Shown here one piece after another: positions 11,147-38,705 of a stretch of DNA of 64,000 bases. A program made the translations under genes and the position numbers. Below the pieces are notes generated by a model, which searched no databases, was not told where the DNA came from, and saw nothing but the letters and a program-made list of their open reading frames with translations. Origin of the DNA: Ridgeia piscesae (Eukaryota > Annelida > Polychaeta > Sabellida > Siboglinidae); assembly GCA_025642075.2 (NCBI GenBank), contig JAODUO010001095.1, forward strand, positions 156,001 through 220,000, in the 5' to 3' direction. Position 1 is the first letter of the stretch; each line of letters opens with the position of its first letter.

Positions 11147-13655
11147 CTCACGTACTGGGACTATTGGGGCATGGAACGGGGCATTCTCTTCCCCCTCACG
11201 TACTGGGACTGTTGGGGCATGAAACGGGGCATTCTCTGCCCCCTCACGTACTGGGACTGTTGGGGCATGAAACGGGGCATTCTCTTCCCCCTCACGTATG
11301 GTGTTGGGGCATGGAACGGGGCATTCTCTTCCCCCTCACGTACTGGGACTGTTGGGGCATGGAACGGGGCATTCTCTTCCCCCTCACGTACTGGCACTGT
11401 TGGGGCATGAAACGGGGCATTCTCTTCCCCCTCACGTACTGGCACTGTTGGGGCATGGAACGGGGCATTCTCTTCCCCCTCACGTACTGGACTTTGGGGC
11501 ATGGAACGGGGCATTCTCTTCCCCCTCACGTACTGGACTGTTGGGGCATGAAACGGGGCATTCTCTTCCCCCTCACGTACTGGCACTGTTGGGGCATGGA
11601 ACGGGGCATTCTCTTCCCCCTCACGTACTGGCACTGTTGGGGCATGGAACGGGGCATTCTCTTCCCCCTCACGTACTGGCACTGTTGGGGCATGGAACGG
11701 GGCATTCTCTTCCCCCTCACGTACTGGCACTGTTGGGGCATGGAACGGGGCATTCTCTTCCCCCTCACGTACTGGCACTGTTGGGGCATGGAACGGGGCA
11801 TTCTCTTCCCCCTCACGTACTGGCACTGTTGGGGCATGGAACGGGGCATTCTCTTCCCCCTCACGTACTGGCACTGTTGGGGCATGGAACGGGGCATTCT
11901 CTTCCCCCTCACGTACTGGCACTGTTGGGGCATGGAACGGGGCATTCTCTTCCCCCTCACGTACTGGCACTGTTGGGGCATGGAACGGGGCATTCTCTTC
12001 CCCCTCACGTACTGGCACTGTTGGGGCATGGAACGGGGCATTCTCTTCCCCCTCACGTACTGGCACTGTTGGGGCATGGAACGGGGCATTCTCTTCCCCC
12101 TCACGTACTGGCACTGTTGGGGCATGGAACGGGGCATTCTCTTCCCCCTCACGTACTGGCACTGTTGGGGCATGGAACGGGGCATTCTCTTCCCCCTCAC
12201 GTACTGGCACTGTTGGGGCATGGAACGGGGCATTCTCTTCCCCCTCACGTACTGGCACTGTTGGGGCATGGAACGGGGCATTCTCTTCCCCCTCACGTAC
12301 TGGCACTGTTGGGGCATGGAACGGGGCATTCTCTTCCCCCTCACGTACTGGCACTGTTGGGGCATGGAACGGGGCATTCTCTTCCCCCTCACGTACTGGC
12401 ACTGTTGGGGCATGGAACGGGGCATTCTCTTCCCCCTCACGTACTGGCACTGTTGGGGCATGGAACGGGGCATTCTCTTCCCCCTCACGTACTGGCACTG
12501 TTGGGGCATGGAACGGGGCATTCTCTTCCCCCTCACGTACTGGCACTGTTGGGGCATGGAACGGGGCATTCTCTTCCCCCTCACGTACTGGCACTGTTGG
12601 GGCATGGAACGGGGCATTCTCTTCCCCCTCACGTACTGGCACTGTTGGGGCATGGAACGGGGCATTCTCTTCCCCCTCACGTACTGGCACTGTTGGGGCA
12701 TGGAACGGGGCATTCTCTTCCCCCTCACGTACTGGCACTGTTGGGGCATGGAACGGGGCATTCTCTTCCCCCTCACGTACTGGCACTGTTGGGGCATGGA
12801 ACGGGGCATTCTCTTCCCCCTCACGTACTGGCACTGTTGGGGCATGGAACGGGGCATTCTCTTCCCCCTCACGTACTGGCACTGTTGGGGCATGGAACGG
12901 GGCATTCTCTTCCCCCTCACGTACTGGCACTGTTGGGGCATGGAACGGGGCATTCTCTTCCCCCTCACGTACTGGCACTGTTGGGGCATGGAACGGGGCA
13001 TTCTCTTCCCCCTCACGTACTGGCACTGTTGGGGCATGGAACGGGGCATTCTCTTCCCCCTCACGTACTGGCACTGTTGGGGCATGGAACGGGGCATTCT
13101 CTTCCCCCTCACGTACTGGCACTGTTGGGGCATGGAACGGGGCATTCTCTTCCCCCTCACGTACTGGCACTGTTGGGGCATGGAACGGGGCATTCTCTTC
13201 CCCCTCACGTACTGGCACTGTTGGGGCATGAACGGGGCATTCTCTTCCCCCTCACGTACTGGCACTGTTGGGGCATGGAACGGGGCATTCTCTTCCCCCT
13301 CACGTACTGGCACTGTTGGGGCATGGAACGGGGCATTCTCTTCTTCCCTCCTCACGTACTGGACTGTTGGGGCATGGAACGGGGCATTCTCTTCCCCCTC
13401 ACGTACTGGCACTGTTGGGGCATGGAACGGGGCATTCTCTTCCCCCTCACGTACTGGCACTGTTGGGGCATGGAACGAGGCATTCTCTTCCCCCTCACAT
13501 ACTGGGACTGTTGGGGCTTGAAACGAGGCATTCTCTTCCCCCTCACGTACTGGGACTGTTGGGGCATGAAACGAGGCATTCTCTTCCCCCTCACGTACTG
13601 GGACTGTTGGGGCATGGAACGAGGCATTCTCTTCCTCCTCACATACTGGGAAAGT
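11147..13655. repeat. 48 bp minisatellite array, highly homogeneous core
   Basis: About 52 units of a 48 bp sequence containing GGCACTGTTGGGGCATGGAA and CTTCCCCCTCACGTACT. About 34 consecutive copies from 11581 to about 13225 appear identical; diverged units (GGGACTG, GAAACGG, small indels) lie at both edges. Because 48 is divisible by three and the unit lacks stops in several frames, reading frames of 685-820 codons stay open on both strands. These are repeat artefacts. The array lies between the convergent ELMOD and FBXO8 genes. Confidence 0.97.
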
Positions 13656-13659
13656 TGAT

Positions 13660-16193
13660 ACATGAAACAAGGCTTGGCAAAAGCATTTGTTTATATACAA
13701 TTACAAAGATTCATTTCTTTACTTTCTCACTGAATATTTGTGGACTGCTTCTTGCCATCAAACATACCGACTTCACAAAAAGTAAGCACCAAACCGGTTT
13801 AATTATTTAGCAGCTGTAATTCTTACTGTTTATCATCCAAAGCAGTGATAATTTGCAATATTAATAATGTGATAGCTTGAGATTTTTCAAAATGATCACA
13901 CTTCATGATAATCCATTCCATAATAAATTAATACTCACCTTGTGTGTATAGCCTTGTAAAACAAACTACAAGATAACTTCGTATGAAGACCTAACAACAA
14001 CAATGACAACAGTGTCATGTACTGTGTTGACTCGGATTTCAGCGGGATAATTTGGCTGTAGATGCCTACCATGAACAGAGACCACGGCTACCACCTGCCT
14101 ACCATCTACAAGCAAATTATCCAGCCAAAATGTGACACTATTATGATATGCTCCAAAGTAAATTAATTTCTTACAACATAACAATATATTCCGTATGTAA
14201 TCCTTTTAGTTACTCCTATTAAGTTCAATTTCAGCTATTGATGAATTATTTTAGTTATTCATTCATTATACCACACATTTATTATATATGCATTCGAAAG
14301 TGACGCAAACATACTGTGTACTAGAGAACATCTGTGCAATGTATCATCAAACTAAGATGTTACTACATGGGTAATGTACAGGCATTGATACAACTAATCT
14401 TTGTATGCAAGTACAATATAATTTTAAAAAAACCCACAAGTTAGCTATGGTAAGCCATATACAGCTGTACCATGTTTTATGTGCTAACAATAAAACATTT
14501 GCAGCATTGGAGATGTATTCAAATTGAAAACCCAATACTGTAGATTATATTGACTGATAATTGTAGCACTAATATCTTCCCCCATCTTCATGCAATCTTC
14601 ATGCATTCGTCACTTGGAAATAAACTTCATTCACTCGTAGCCTACAGGCAGCATAGGTCGACTGCTCCATTAGGAGAGATGGTATATAGAACCTCCAAAA
14701 AGTCTCCCAATTGCCAAAATTGTTTGCAAATTATTATTGGTATAATTATATGTCTGGTCATACTACATATACAAAGGTTATGCAGACCAACTTTGGTCTG
14801 CTTAAAAAACAGCGGTCTGCCCAAGGCATACTGTATTTGGTCGACGTATGCTGCAGTTAGGAATATATGTACATAACAAATGCTTGTAGAACTGTCTCCT
14901 CCAAGTTTAGCACAGCAGGTTCATTTGTTTAAATCTCAAGTGTAAATACGTAATATGCAGTTGTTTAATTAAAAGTGTATACTTTGATCAATTATCATCA
15001 AAAGAATTGATTATGATAGTTAGGTCAGTAAACTTGTGAAACTGCTAGTTTTGTTTTGCAGTTTAGAAATGATGCAAACTTAATTGATTTTTTACCAGAC
15101 CCGGTCAAAATAATGTATCAATTTATCCAATTTCATAAAAGTAAAACCACTTGCATAACCAAGCTATTACACCACAGTGGATACTAGATAAGCAAACAAA
15201 ATTCTAAATGAAACTAAAAATTCTTCAGGTGGAACATTTAAGTTGATAGTTCTCCCCAACCTCTCATGTAAATCTGTTGTGTACAGCGAGTGACTCAATA
15301 ATTTCTTTTTATTTACAAAATAAAAATGATGTCATTATTGTACAGATGTACAAAATAAATATACATGAAGATATAAAATATACAATTATATTAAACTTAA
15401 ACCTGTCAGTACACTTTGGTTACAGAGGAGTGCTCATGCTAAACTTGCAGTGGAACCAATTAGAAAAACAATGTAGTGATTTAAAGCATCATCAGTAGCA
15501 GTGGCCTGATACATGACACTTGCAATGATATTTATATAGCATGTTATTCTAAAGATGTGTGTTATATATGTGATTTAATTCTGAAATCTGAAGAAACAAC
15601 CATGGTGTTGTTTATTAACATATTAAAATATGTTTCACATACCCTGGGGGTAACTTGCAGTATTGTAATCACTTTGTGATAGTAATATACCGGTAATTAT
15701 AAATAACTGGGGTACTTAATTAGTAATTTGTTGGCAATCCAAACACCTAGAAAGTATCTTATAAATAGTGTAGTGCCACCAGGACTTTTCTATCTAAATT
15801 TGTGAAGGTTGTTGGCGCAATTATATTAGTTTTACACTGTTGCTATTTTTAGTACATCAATGATATTAAACAATATATATGTAATATTGATGTTTCAACC
15901 AATCCAATGTTATACCGTCACTAGTCCAACATGAATATGCTAAGTGATGTATTAATAACGAACAATTTATAATAATTATTAATAATGATCTTCAATTTGT
16001 ACGAGATTAGTAGCTCTAGCTAAAGATTTGCATGATTATACAGGTCATGCAGTGCATGTTACGTTGACAAATATGATAAACAATGTCATCAGGTGTTTGA
16101 CAAAGTGACGGCTGTCTATTATAATGCTTTCGGTACATGACCAACAAGATAAACATTGTTGCCCAGGTGTTTGACAGTCAGTGGGTGCTAATG
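13660..16193. other. FBXO8 downstream/intergenic region, no gene recognised
   Basis: AT-rich DNA between the 48 bp array and the FBXO8 stop codon; it should contain the FBXO8 3' UTR. An imperfect inverted repeat (GGATAATTTGGCTGTAGATG near 14047 and its near-complement near 14103) is present. The minus-strand open stretch 13966-14184 over it could not be matched to a family. Confidence 0.5.
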
Positions 16194-33654
<17,461 letters not shown>

Positions 33655-33662
33655 GATGCAGA

Positions 33663-33752
33663 GCTGACTGCACAGCGATGGTCAGAATGTCACACATGGA
33701 GTCTCATGCTGCACAGCGATGGTCAGAAAGTCACACATGGAGTTTCATTGTC
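33663..33752. repeat. Two-copy 48 bp tandem duplication upstream of the FBXO8 start codon
   Basis: CTGCACAGCGATGGTCAGAA, then TGTCACACATGGAGTCTCATG, occurs twice with a few changes. It lies immediately 5' of the FBXO8 ATG, in presumed 5' UTR or promoter sequence. Confidence 0.85.
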
Positions 33753-34246
33753 AAGATGTATATGGGAGGACCCAGAGTGGAACCTTCAACTGAAACAAAC
33801 AAACAAACAAAAAATAAACAAGTACTATGTACAAGATATTTTTTAATATTATTGTATTGATACTTAATTGGAGAATTTATGGTAGACTCTGGTGCTGCCT
33901 TCTTCCATCAATATGCTGCCGGTGTCACTTCAATTATGTGTGTTGTGGAACTATTTTACTGATAGACAAAAGGTGTTCTTTCTAAGTTTAGGTCTAGGTA
34001 GGTTTTTATTGATTACAGGGATATATGTGAGCTCGCAAAATAATTGTAAAACTACTAGGCCACAGATGGATGGGCAGTCGCCTCAAGTTGAGTCTAAATA
34101 GTGCTCATGCATACCACATTAATGAAGTTACAACCTCGCCACTGGCACAGGATTTAGTCCCAATTTCACAAGTTAAGCTGCGAGTATGGGTCTATGTATC
34201 TTACAGATCATACATAACATTGTGTCATCATGTATGCATATGCACC
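33753..34246. other. FBXO8 upstream region
   Basis: Sequence upstream of the FBXO8 start, with a short (AAAC)n-like run near 33795. It may hold the promoter or 5' UTR exons, but none can be placed from sequence alone. Confidence 0.4.
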
Positions 34247-34456
34247 CAGTACATTATCCGCGGATCGCGATGCCACGCTGCAACATAATTTATACAGTAC
34301 CCAGTGATCTCGGCCTTTTGTGATTTCGGCCTGTTTTGGTGGAGTTCACCAAAACAGGCCGAGATCACTTAGGCCGAGATCACAAAAGGCCGAGATCACT
34401 GGGTACTGTATAAATTATGTTGCAGCGTGGCATCGCGATCCGCGGATAATGTACTG
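34247..34456. repeat. 210 bp near-perfect palindrome
   Basis: Left arm 34247-34341 begins CAGTACATTATCCGCGGATC. Right arm 34347-34456 is its reverse complement, with one extra segment of about 16 bases (TCACTTAGGCCGAGA region) and a 5 bp centre (GAGTT). The outer about 55 bp of each arm is unique sequence; the inner part is built from GATCTCGGCC motifs shared with the array at 34514 and the copy at 37209. Confidence 0.95.
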
Positions 34457-34513
34457 CTTGCGGCGTGGCCTGCGATTTCCCCCGGGACTCAGTGACTCTC
34501 GGCCTGTGGGGCC

Positions 34514-34826
34514 CTTGCGGCAGTGATCTCGGCCTATGCGGCAGTGATCTCGGCCTGTTTTCGGTTAACTCGGCCAGTGATCTCGGCCTATGAGGCAGTG
34601 ATCTCGGCCTATGAGGCAGTGATCTCGGCCTATGTGGCAGTGATCTCGGCCTATGCGGCAGTGATCTCGGCCTGTGCGGCAGTTATCTCGGCCTGTTTTC
34701 GGTTAACTCGGCCAGTGATCTCGGCCTATGCGGCAGTGATCTCGGCCTATGAGGCAGTGATCTCGGCCTATGCGGCAGTGATCTCGGCTATGTGGCAGTG
34801 ATCTCGGCCTGTTTTCGGTGAACTCG
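34514..34826. repeat. 21 bp GATCTCGGCC tandem array
   Basis: About 14 units of GCAGTGATCTCGGCCTATGC type, 21 bp. Two longer interruptions (CTGTTTTCGGTTAACTCGGC) show a higher-order pattern. The open frame over it repeats every 7 residues and is an artefact. Confidence 0.95.
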
Positions 34827-35814
34827 TATTTCCGTCATTAGTGTGCAAGTGGAGTAAGTGGAGGCTTGTGCTGCTTACTCTTGTACCAAGTGGAAATAGG
34901 CTTTACCTTTAGTTGTAGTTGTTGGTTGGGTAAGCATTGGTTGCATGAGTGTACAGTTTAAGGATTTTCTCTCAGACCGGTAATCGTCAAGCGTCTAGGG
35001 TGTGCAGCCTCTTACGCTAGCTCTTGCGTTTATCGCAGTACATGCCGTTGTCTTTATTTTTGACGTTTAACACAAGCGAGTGGTTGTGTTTATCGTACGT
35101 TTATGCGACGGCTGACCAATTCCAGGATAGGAGTGGGCCAATGTAATACAGTTCAATGAATACATTTCTAAATTGTAGAAAAGCACTGATAATTTAAGTA
35201 TGTGTTTTGGTGAGTTTCAGCTCTGAAATATTAAGACCAGACCATAAGGTATACATTGTGTGCAAAATCATTGATTGATCACAACTTGTTCCCAAGGCAT
35301 GTGCTTCTATAGCATACCTGTGCAATGTATTGCATGCTTACTTATGCTCGTTTGTTTAACATCATGTTTTATTTTTTAGTGGTAAGCATCGTGTGCTTAT
35401 CTGAGAAGTATTTCAAAATATGTGTGAGGGTTATGACGGTGAGGTTATTGTGTGCAAATGATTGATTACAAGTTGTTCCCGTGGCTTATGACTGTATAAC
35501 GGAAAGACGTTTGTCCAAAACCCAATTTGCTATCTCTTGTAATAGATCTATGTTTAAAAAAATAGGTACTGTGTATATCACCAGGCACGTACGCTGATCT
35601 GGTCCAAATTTGACACGCCAGATTTGCTCAGCTACTCTTTAGTGGTGGCATCGAAAGAAAGGGATTAGGCATAACGGATTTCTTTTGTAGTTACTCGCCA
35701 ACATCAAATGGAGGCATTTCTCACCCAAGTGTAGTGCTGAGTAGATGAAAGCTTTCTGCGGTCGAGCCCAACCACCGATCTCATATGTGCTCATGACGTG
35801 ATAACATCGTTTAA

Positions 35815-36095
35815 AGTAATGGCTGTAAAACCATAAACAACACAACAACAACAAGGGTGTTAACTCAATTGCCGTACATTGTTTCCATGTGTCGTAACAT
35901 ATCAAAGAAAAAAAATGAAAGAAAGAATATGCTCAATAACGCAGTGCACGAGTAGACAGCCGATTACTATGGCATGCCTCAAAACGTTCATAAATCAAAG
36001 AAACAACAAAAAGATGTGCCCAATATAGCAAAGCAAGTCGATTATGTTCGCAACTCCCAACGGATACAAATCAAATTTAATATAAACTATTGTGA
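35815..36095 (+). repeat. Direct segmental duplication, copy 1
   Basis: Shares AAGGGTGTTAACTCAATTGCC, CTCAATAACGCAGTGCACGA and CAGCCGATTACTATGGC, in order, with 36530-36815. Confidence 0.85.
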
Positions 36096-36529
36096 ATCAA
36101 ATTACCATGCCGTCTACCCATTATCATTATTGTGTATTGCATTAATAACGTTATTATTAGGAAATAAATTATAATTCGATCACAAATGATTGTCACAGCG
36201 TCTTTATAGCATTGCATTAAATGTATGCCTTTGCATTTGTAGTTTGATTGGCTTACAGTTGATTATATAATTTTAAGTGTCGTTTGTTATAATAGTTCAC
36301 CATTTTGCGTGATCGATGCTATTTTCCTGCTTGGAAATCGCTATAGGACATGCGCGCGTGTGTATGCTTACGTGCGATGCATGCGTATTTATGTGCGCGT
36401 GCGTGTGTTTCAAGCGAGGAAGATATACATGTTTTCTGCTTCCGATTATAATTTATTTTGTAACTGAGATGCCTCAGAGTCCTGGAATACTTTAAAATCT
36501 TCGCTGCATGCAATGATTATACCTTTTAA

Positions 36530-36815
36530 AATAACGGCTCTGTGAAACAATAAACAACATTAAGGGTGTTAAGTCAATTGCCGTAAGTTGTTTCCATGCG
36601 TCTTAACAAATCAAAGAAAAAACATGAAAGGAGGAATCTGCTCAATAACGCAATGCACGAGTAGGCAGCCGATTACTATGGCCTGCCTCAAAACACGTTC
36701 ACACAGCCAGCCCATAAATCAAAGACAAACGAAAATGTGCTCAATATAGCTCAGCAACAATTGGAAGGCGATTACGTTCGCACCTTCCCAACGGACACAA
36801 ATTAAACATAAACAA
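36530..36815 (+). repeat. Direct segmental duplication, copy 2
   Basis: Contains AAGGGTGTTAAGTCAATTGC, CTCAATAACGCAATGCACGA and CAGCCGATTACTATGGC in the same order as 35815-36095, with small indels. Spacing between the two copies is about 710 bp. Confidence 0.85.
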
Positions 36816-36929
36816 TAAGAAAAACAACGTAAAACTGGATTCCTAGAAGAATACTATCAAACAATCCATTCAAACAGATTGGTTAAATGCTCAAAACTTG
36901 GGGAATAGGCAAGATATCGAAAGAAATCA

Positions 36930-37140
36930 AGGCGGATCGTCACAACATTTTTATTGCATTGCTGGCTCAATAAGTTCAATGACAACACTTGGAGATTTAT
37001 TAACAGTCCAGAAATAAGAACGAAATAACGACTGATCGTCACAGCTTCTTTATTGCATTACATATTTTTGCAACATGAAGAACGAAATAACGACTGATCG
37101 TCACAGATTCTTTATGCATTGCATATCGTTGCAACATGAT
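36930..37140 (+). repeat. Degenerate ~65-90 bp tandem repeat
   Basis: GAACGAAATAACGACTGATC, then GTCACAGCTTCTTTATTGCA, recurs immediately downstream. An older related copy lies near 36930. Confidence 0.75.
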
Positions 37141-37208
37141 ACATATGCTGTACCATCATATCACTTCATTATATTCGTGAGGGTATGGTGAGCATCAATC
37201 CCTGTACG

Positions 37209-37348
37209 GGCCAAGATCACTGGCTATTCAGGCCGAGATCACTGTCGCATAGGCCGAGATCACTGCCGCATAGGCCGAGATCACTGGCCGAGTTCACCGA
37301 AACAGGCGAGATCACTTAGGCCGAGATCGCGAAAGGCCGAGATCACCC
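37209..37348 (-). repeat. Inverted copy of the GATCTCGGCC repeats
   Basis: On the minus strand from 37348 it reads GTGATCTCGGCCTTTCGCGA, then ...GATCTCGGCCTAAGTGATCT, TTCGGTGAACTCGGCC and 21 bp units. This is the order seen from 34303 rightwards on the plus strand. Together with the left repeats it bounds a 3.05 kb segment with inverted ends. Confidence 0.88.
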
Positions 37349-38519
37349 TGATTAGTGAAGCATTTATATATATTTCCTCATTGAAATTCAGACAACCTGC
37401 ATAATGCTATTTCTATACGGTACTCTTTCGGGATATCCCTCGTTCGTCGGGTAATGGGGGACGAACCCTAGAGTTAGTGTGGTCTTACGCGTTACGTCTA
37501 AACTGACTAAACACTACTACTACTACTACTAGTACTACTAGTACTACCAGGCAGAGTTGACGTTTTGCAAGGCGTGCCCACGAAGCTGATAATTTTATAT
37601 TCATGTTATAATGCAAGTTAAATACGCCCTGTTGGAAAAATCAACAACACAGTCTATCTCATCTGTAACTCTTACCTGTTGCGAGGGAAGTCGCATGACA
37701 CTGTAACGATCACATACAAGCATAATGTGTCATATTTAGTTGGAGAAAATGACGTGTAAGCAAAGTGAAGGTCAAATACCAACACGGATAAACTTGTAAT
37801 AACGGTTGTTGATTGGATAATAATGCGAACTTGCAGCGTTTGCTTTTTCTGCAAAAGTGCTTCCAATCAGAGCTGTCAAATTGTGACAGTCGGTGTTATT
37901 GTGATCGGTGATGTCAATACGACTGATCACTGTTTGATTCTAGCAGAAATGAAGGGGTGTCAGGTTTCAAAGTGGTGTGTGGGAAATTGATGGCCTAAAA
38001 TTTCACGAATCTGCCAGTGCCAGTGGAGGTTCCATATGCCATATGCCTTGTTAACATACATATTCAAATTTCATAGCCATAGCCTAGGAAATGAAGGAAA
38101 CGTTACAATGACCGCCTATGAAAAATTCAATTGTGGTCGTATATATATATATAATAAGTAAGCGCGAATATAATTGAATATAATTTTATTCACTCTCTAA
38201 CCCACCACGACACGTACATATCGACTTTTTTTTATCGTGGATCACAGTTTCCGTTATAAATACGTACTACATACATAACAACATATCAAGGCAATTTGCC
38301 AGGTCGTTCATTTTGTCTGGTTTACTGGTCTGTAGCATATGTTGCAAAATTGTGTAAATTTGCGGTCAGGTCATTCAACTTATTGTCCTTTCATATAAAA
38401 AACTACAAGCGGTACAGCGCCATCTATCGCTTTTAGCAGTAGCCTCGTGTATAAACGGGTAATCGTTATCACGATGTTACACATGTTTGTGTTTTGCCAA
38501 CACAACTTCAGAAGTAAAC
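37349..38519. other. NUDCD2 upstream region
   Basis: Intergenic and promoter-proximal sequence; a (TAC)n run is near 37510-37545. No gene recognised; the NUDCD2 promoter and 5' UTR must lie in its right part. Confidence 0.45.
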
Positions 38520-38705
38520 ATGTCCCATTTCGACGAGAGAAGTGGTGTTGTAACATGCAATACAGAATGGGGTCAATGGTGGCAGACGATGGATGAAGTC
38601 TGGATACAGATCAATTTGACAGAAGGTACTAGAGCAAAAGACATTCGCTGTGATGTCGCGACGAAGAAACTGAACGTCTGCGTGAACGGACACGTGACAG
38701 TCCAG
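38520..38705 (+). CDS. NUDCD2: NUDCD2 coding exon 1
   Basis: It encodes residues 1-62, including WWQTMDEVWIQINLTEGTRA and KDIRCDVATKKLNVCVNG. The exon ends at GTCCAG in phase 0 before GTATAT. The CS domain starts here. Confidence 0.95.

Larger units (their letters stand above)
34827..37208. other. Interior of the GATCTCGGCC-bounded segment, intergenic
   Basis: AT-rich intergenic DNA between FBXO8 and NUDCD2 with no recognised protein. It contains two copies of a roughly 280 bp segment (35815-36095, 36530-36815), an alternating purine-pyrimidine stretch near 36350-36410, and repeated GATCGTCACAG...TTTATTGCATT motifs at about 36190, 36935, 37032 and 37093. Confidence 0.5.

Noticed and set aside
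11059..13700. Reading frames of 685-820 codons on both strands
   Set aside because: Pure consequence of a stop-free 48 bp repeat. Four frames are open at once, and edges carry no start context, domain or splice logic.
13966..14184. Minus-strand 72-codon frame with protein-like look
   Set aside because: It overlaps an imperfect inverted repeat, has no splice or family support, and could be chance.
38487..38519. Upstream in-frame ATG for NUDCD2
   Set aside because: The 11 added residues are unlike the family, whereas the ATG at 38520 matches the usual N-terminus.
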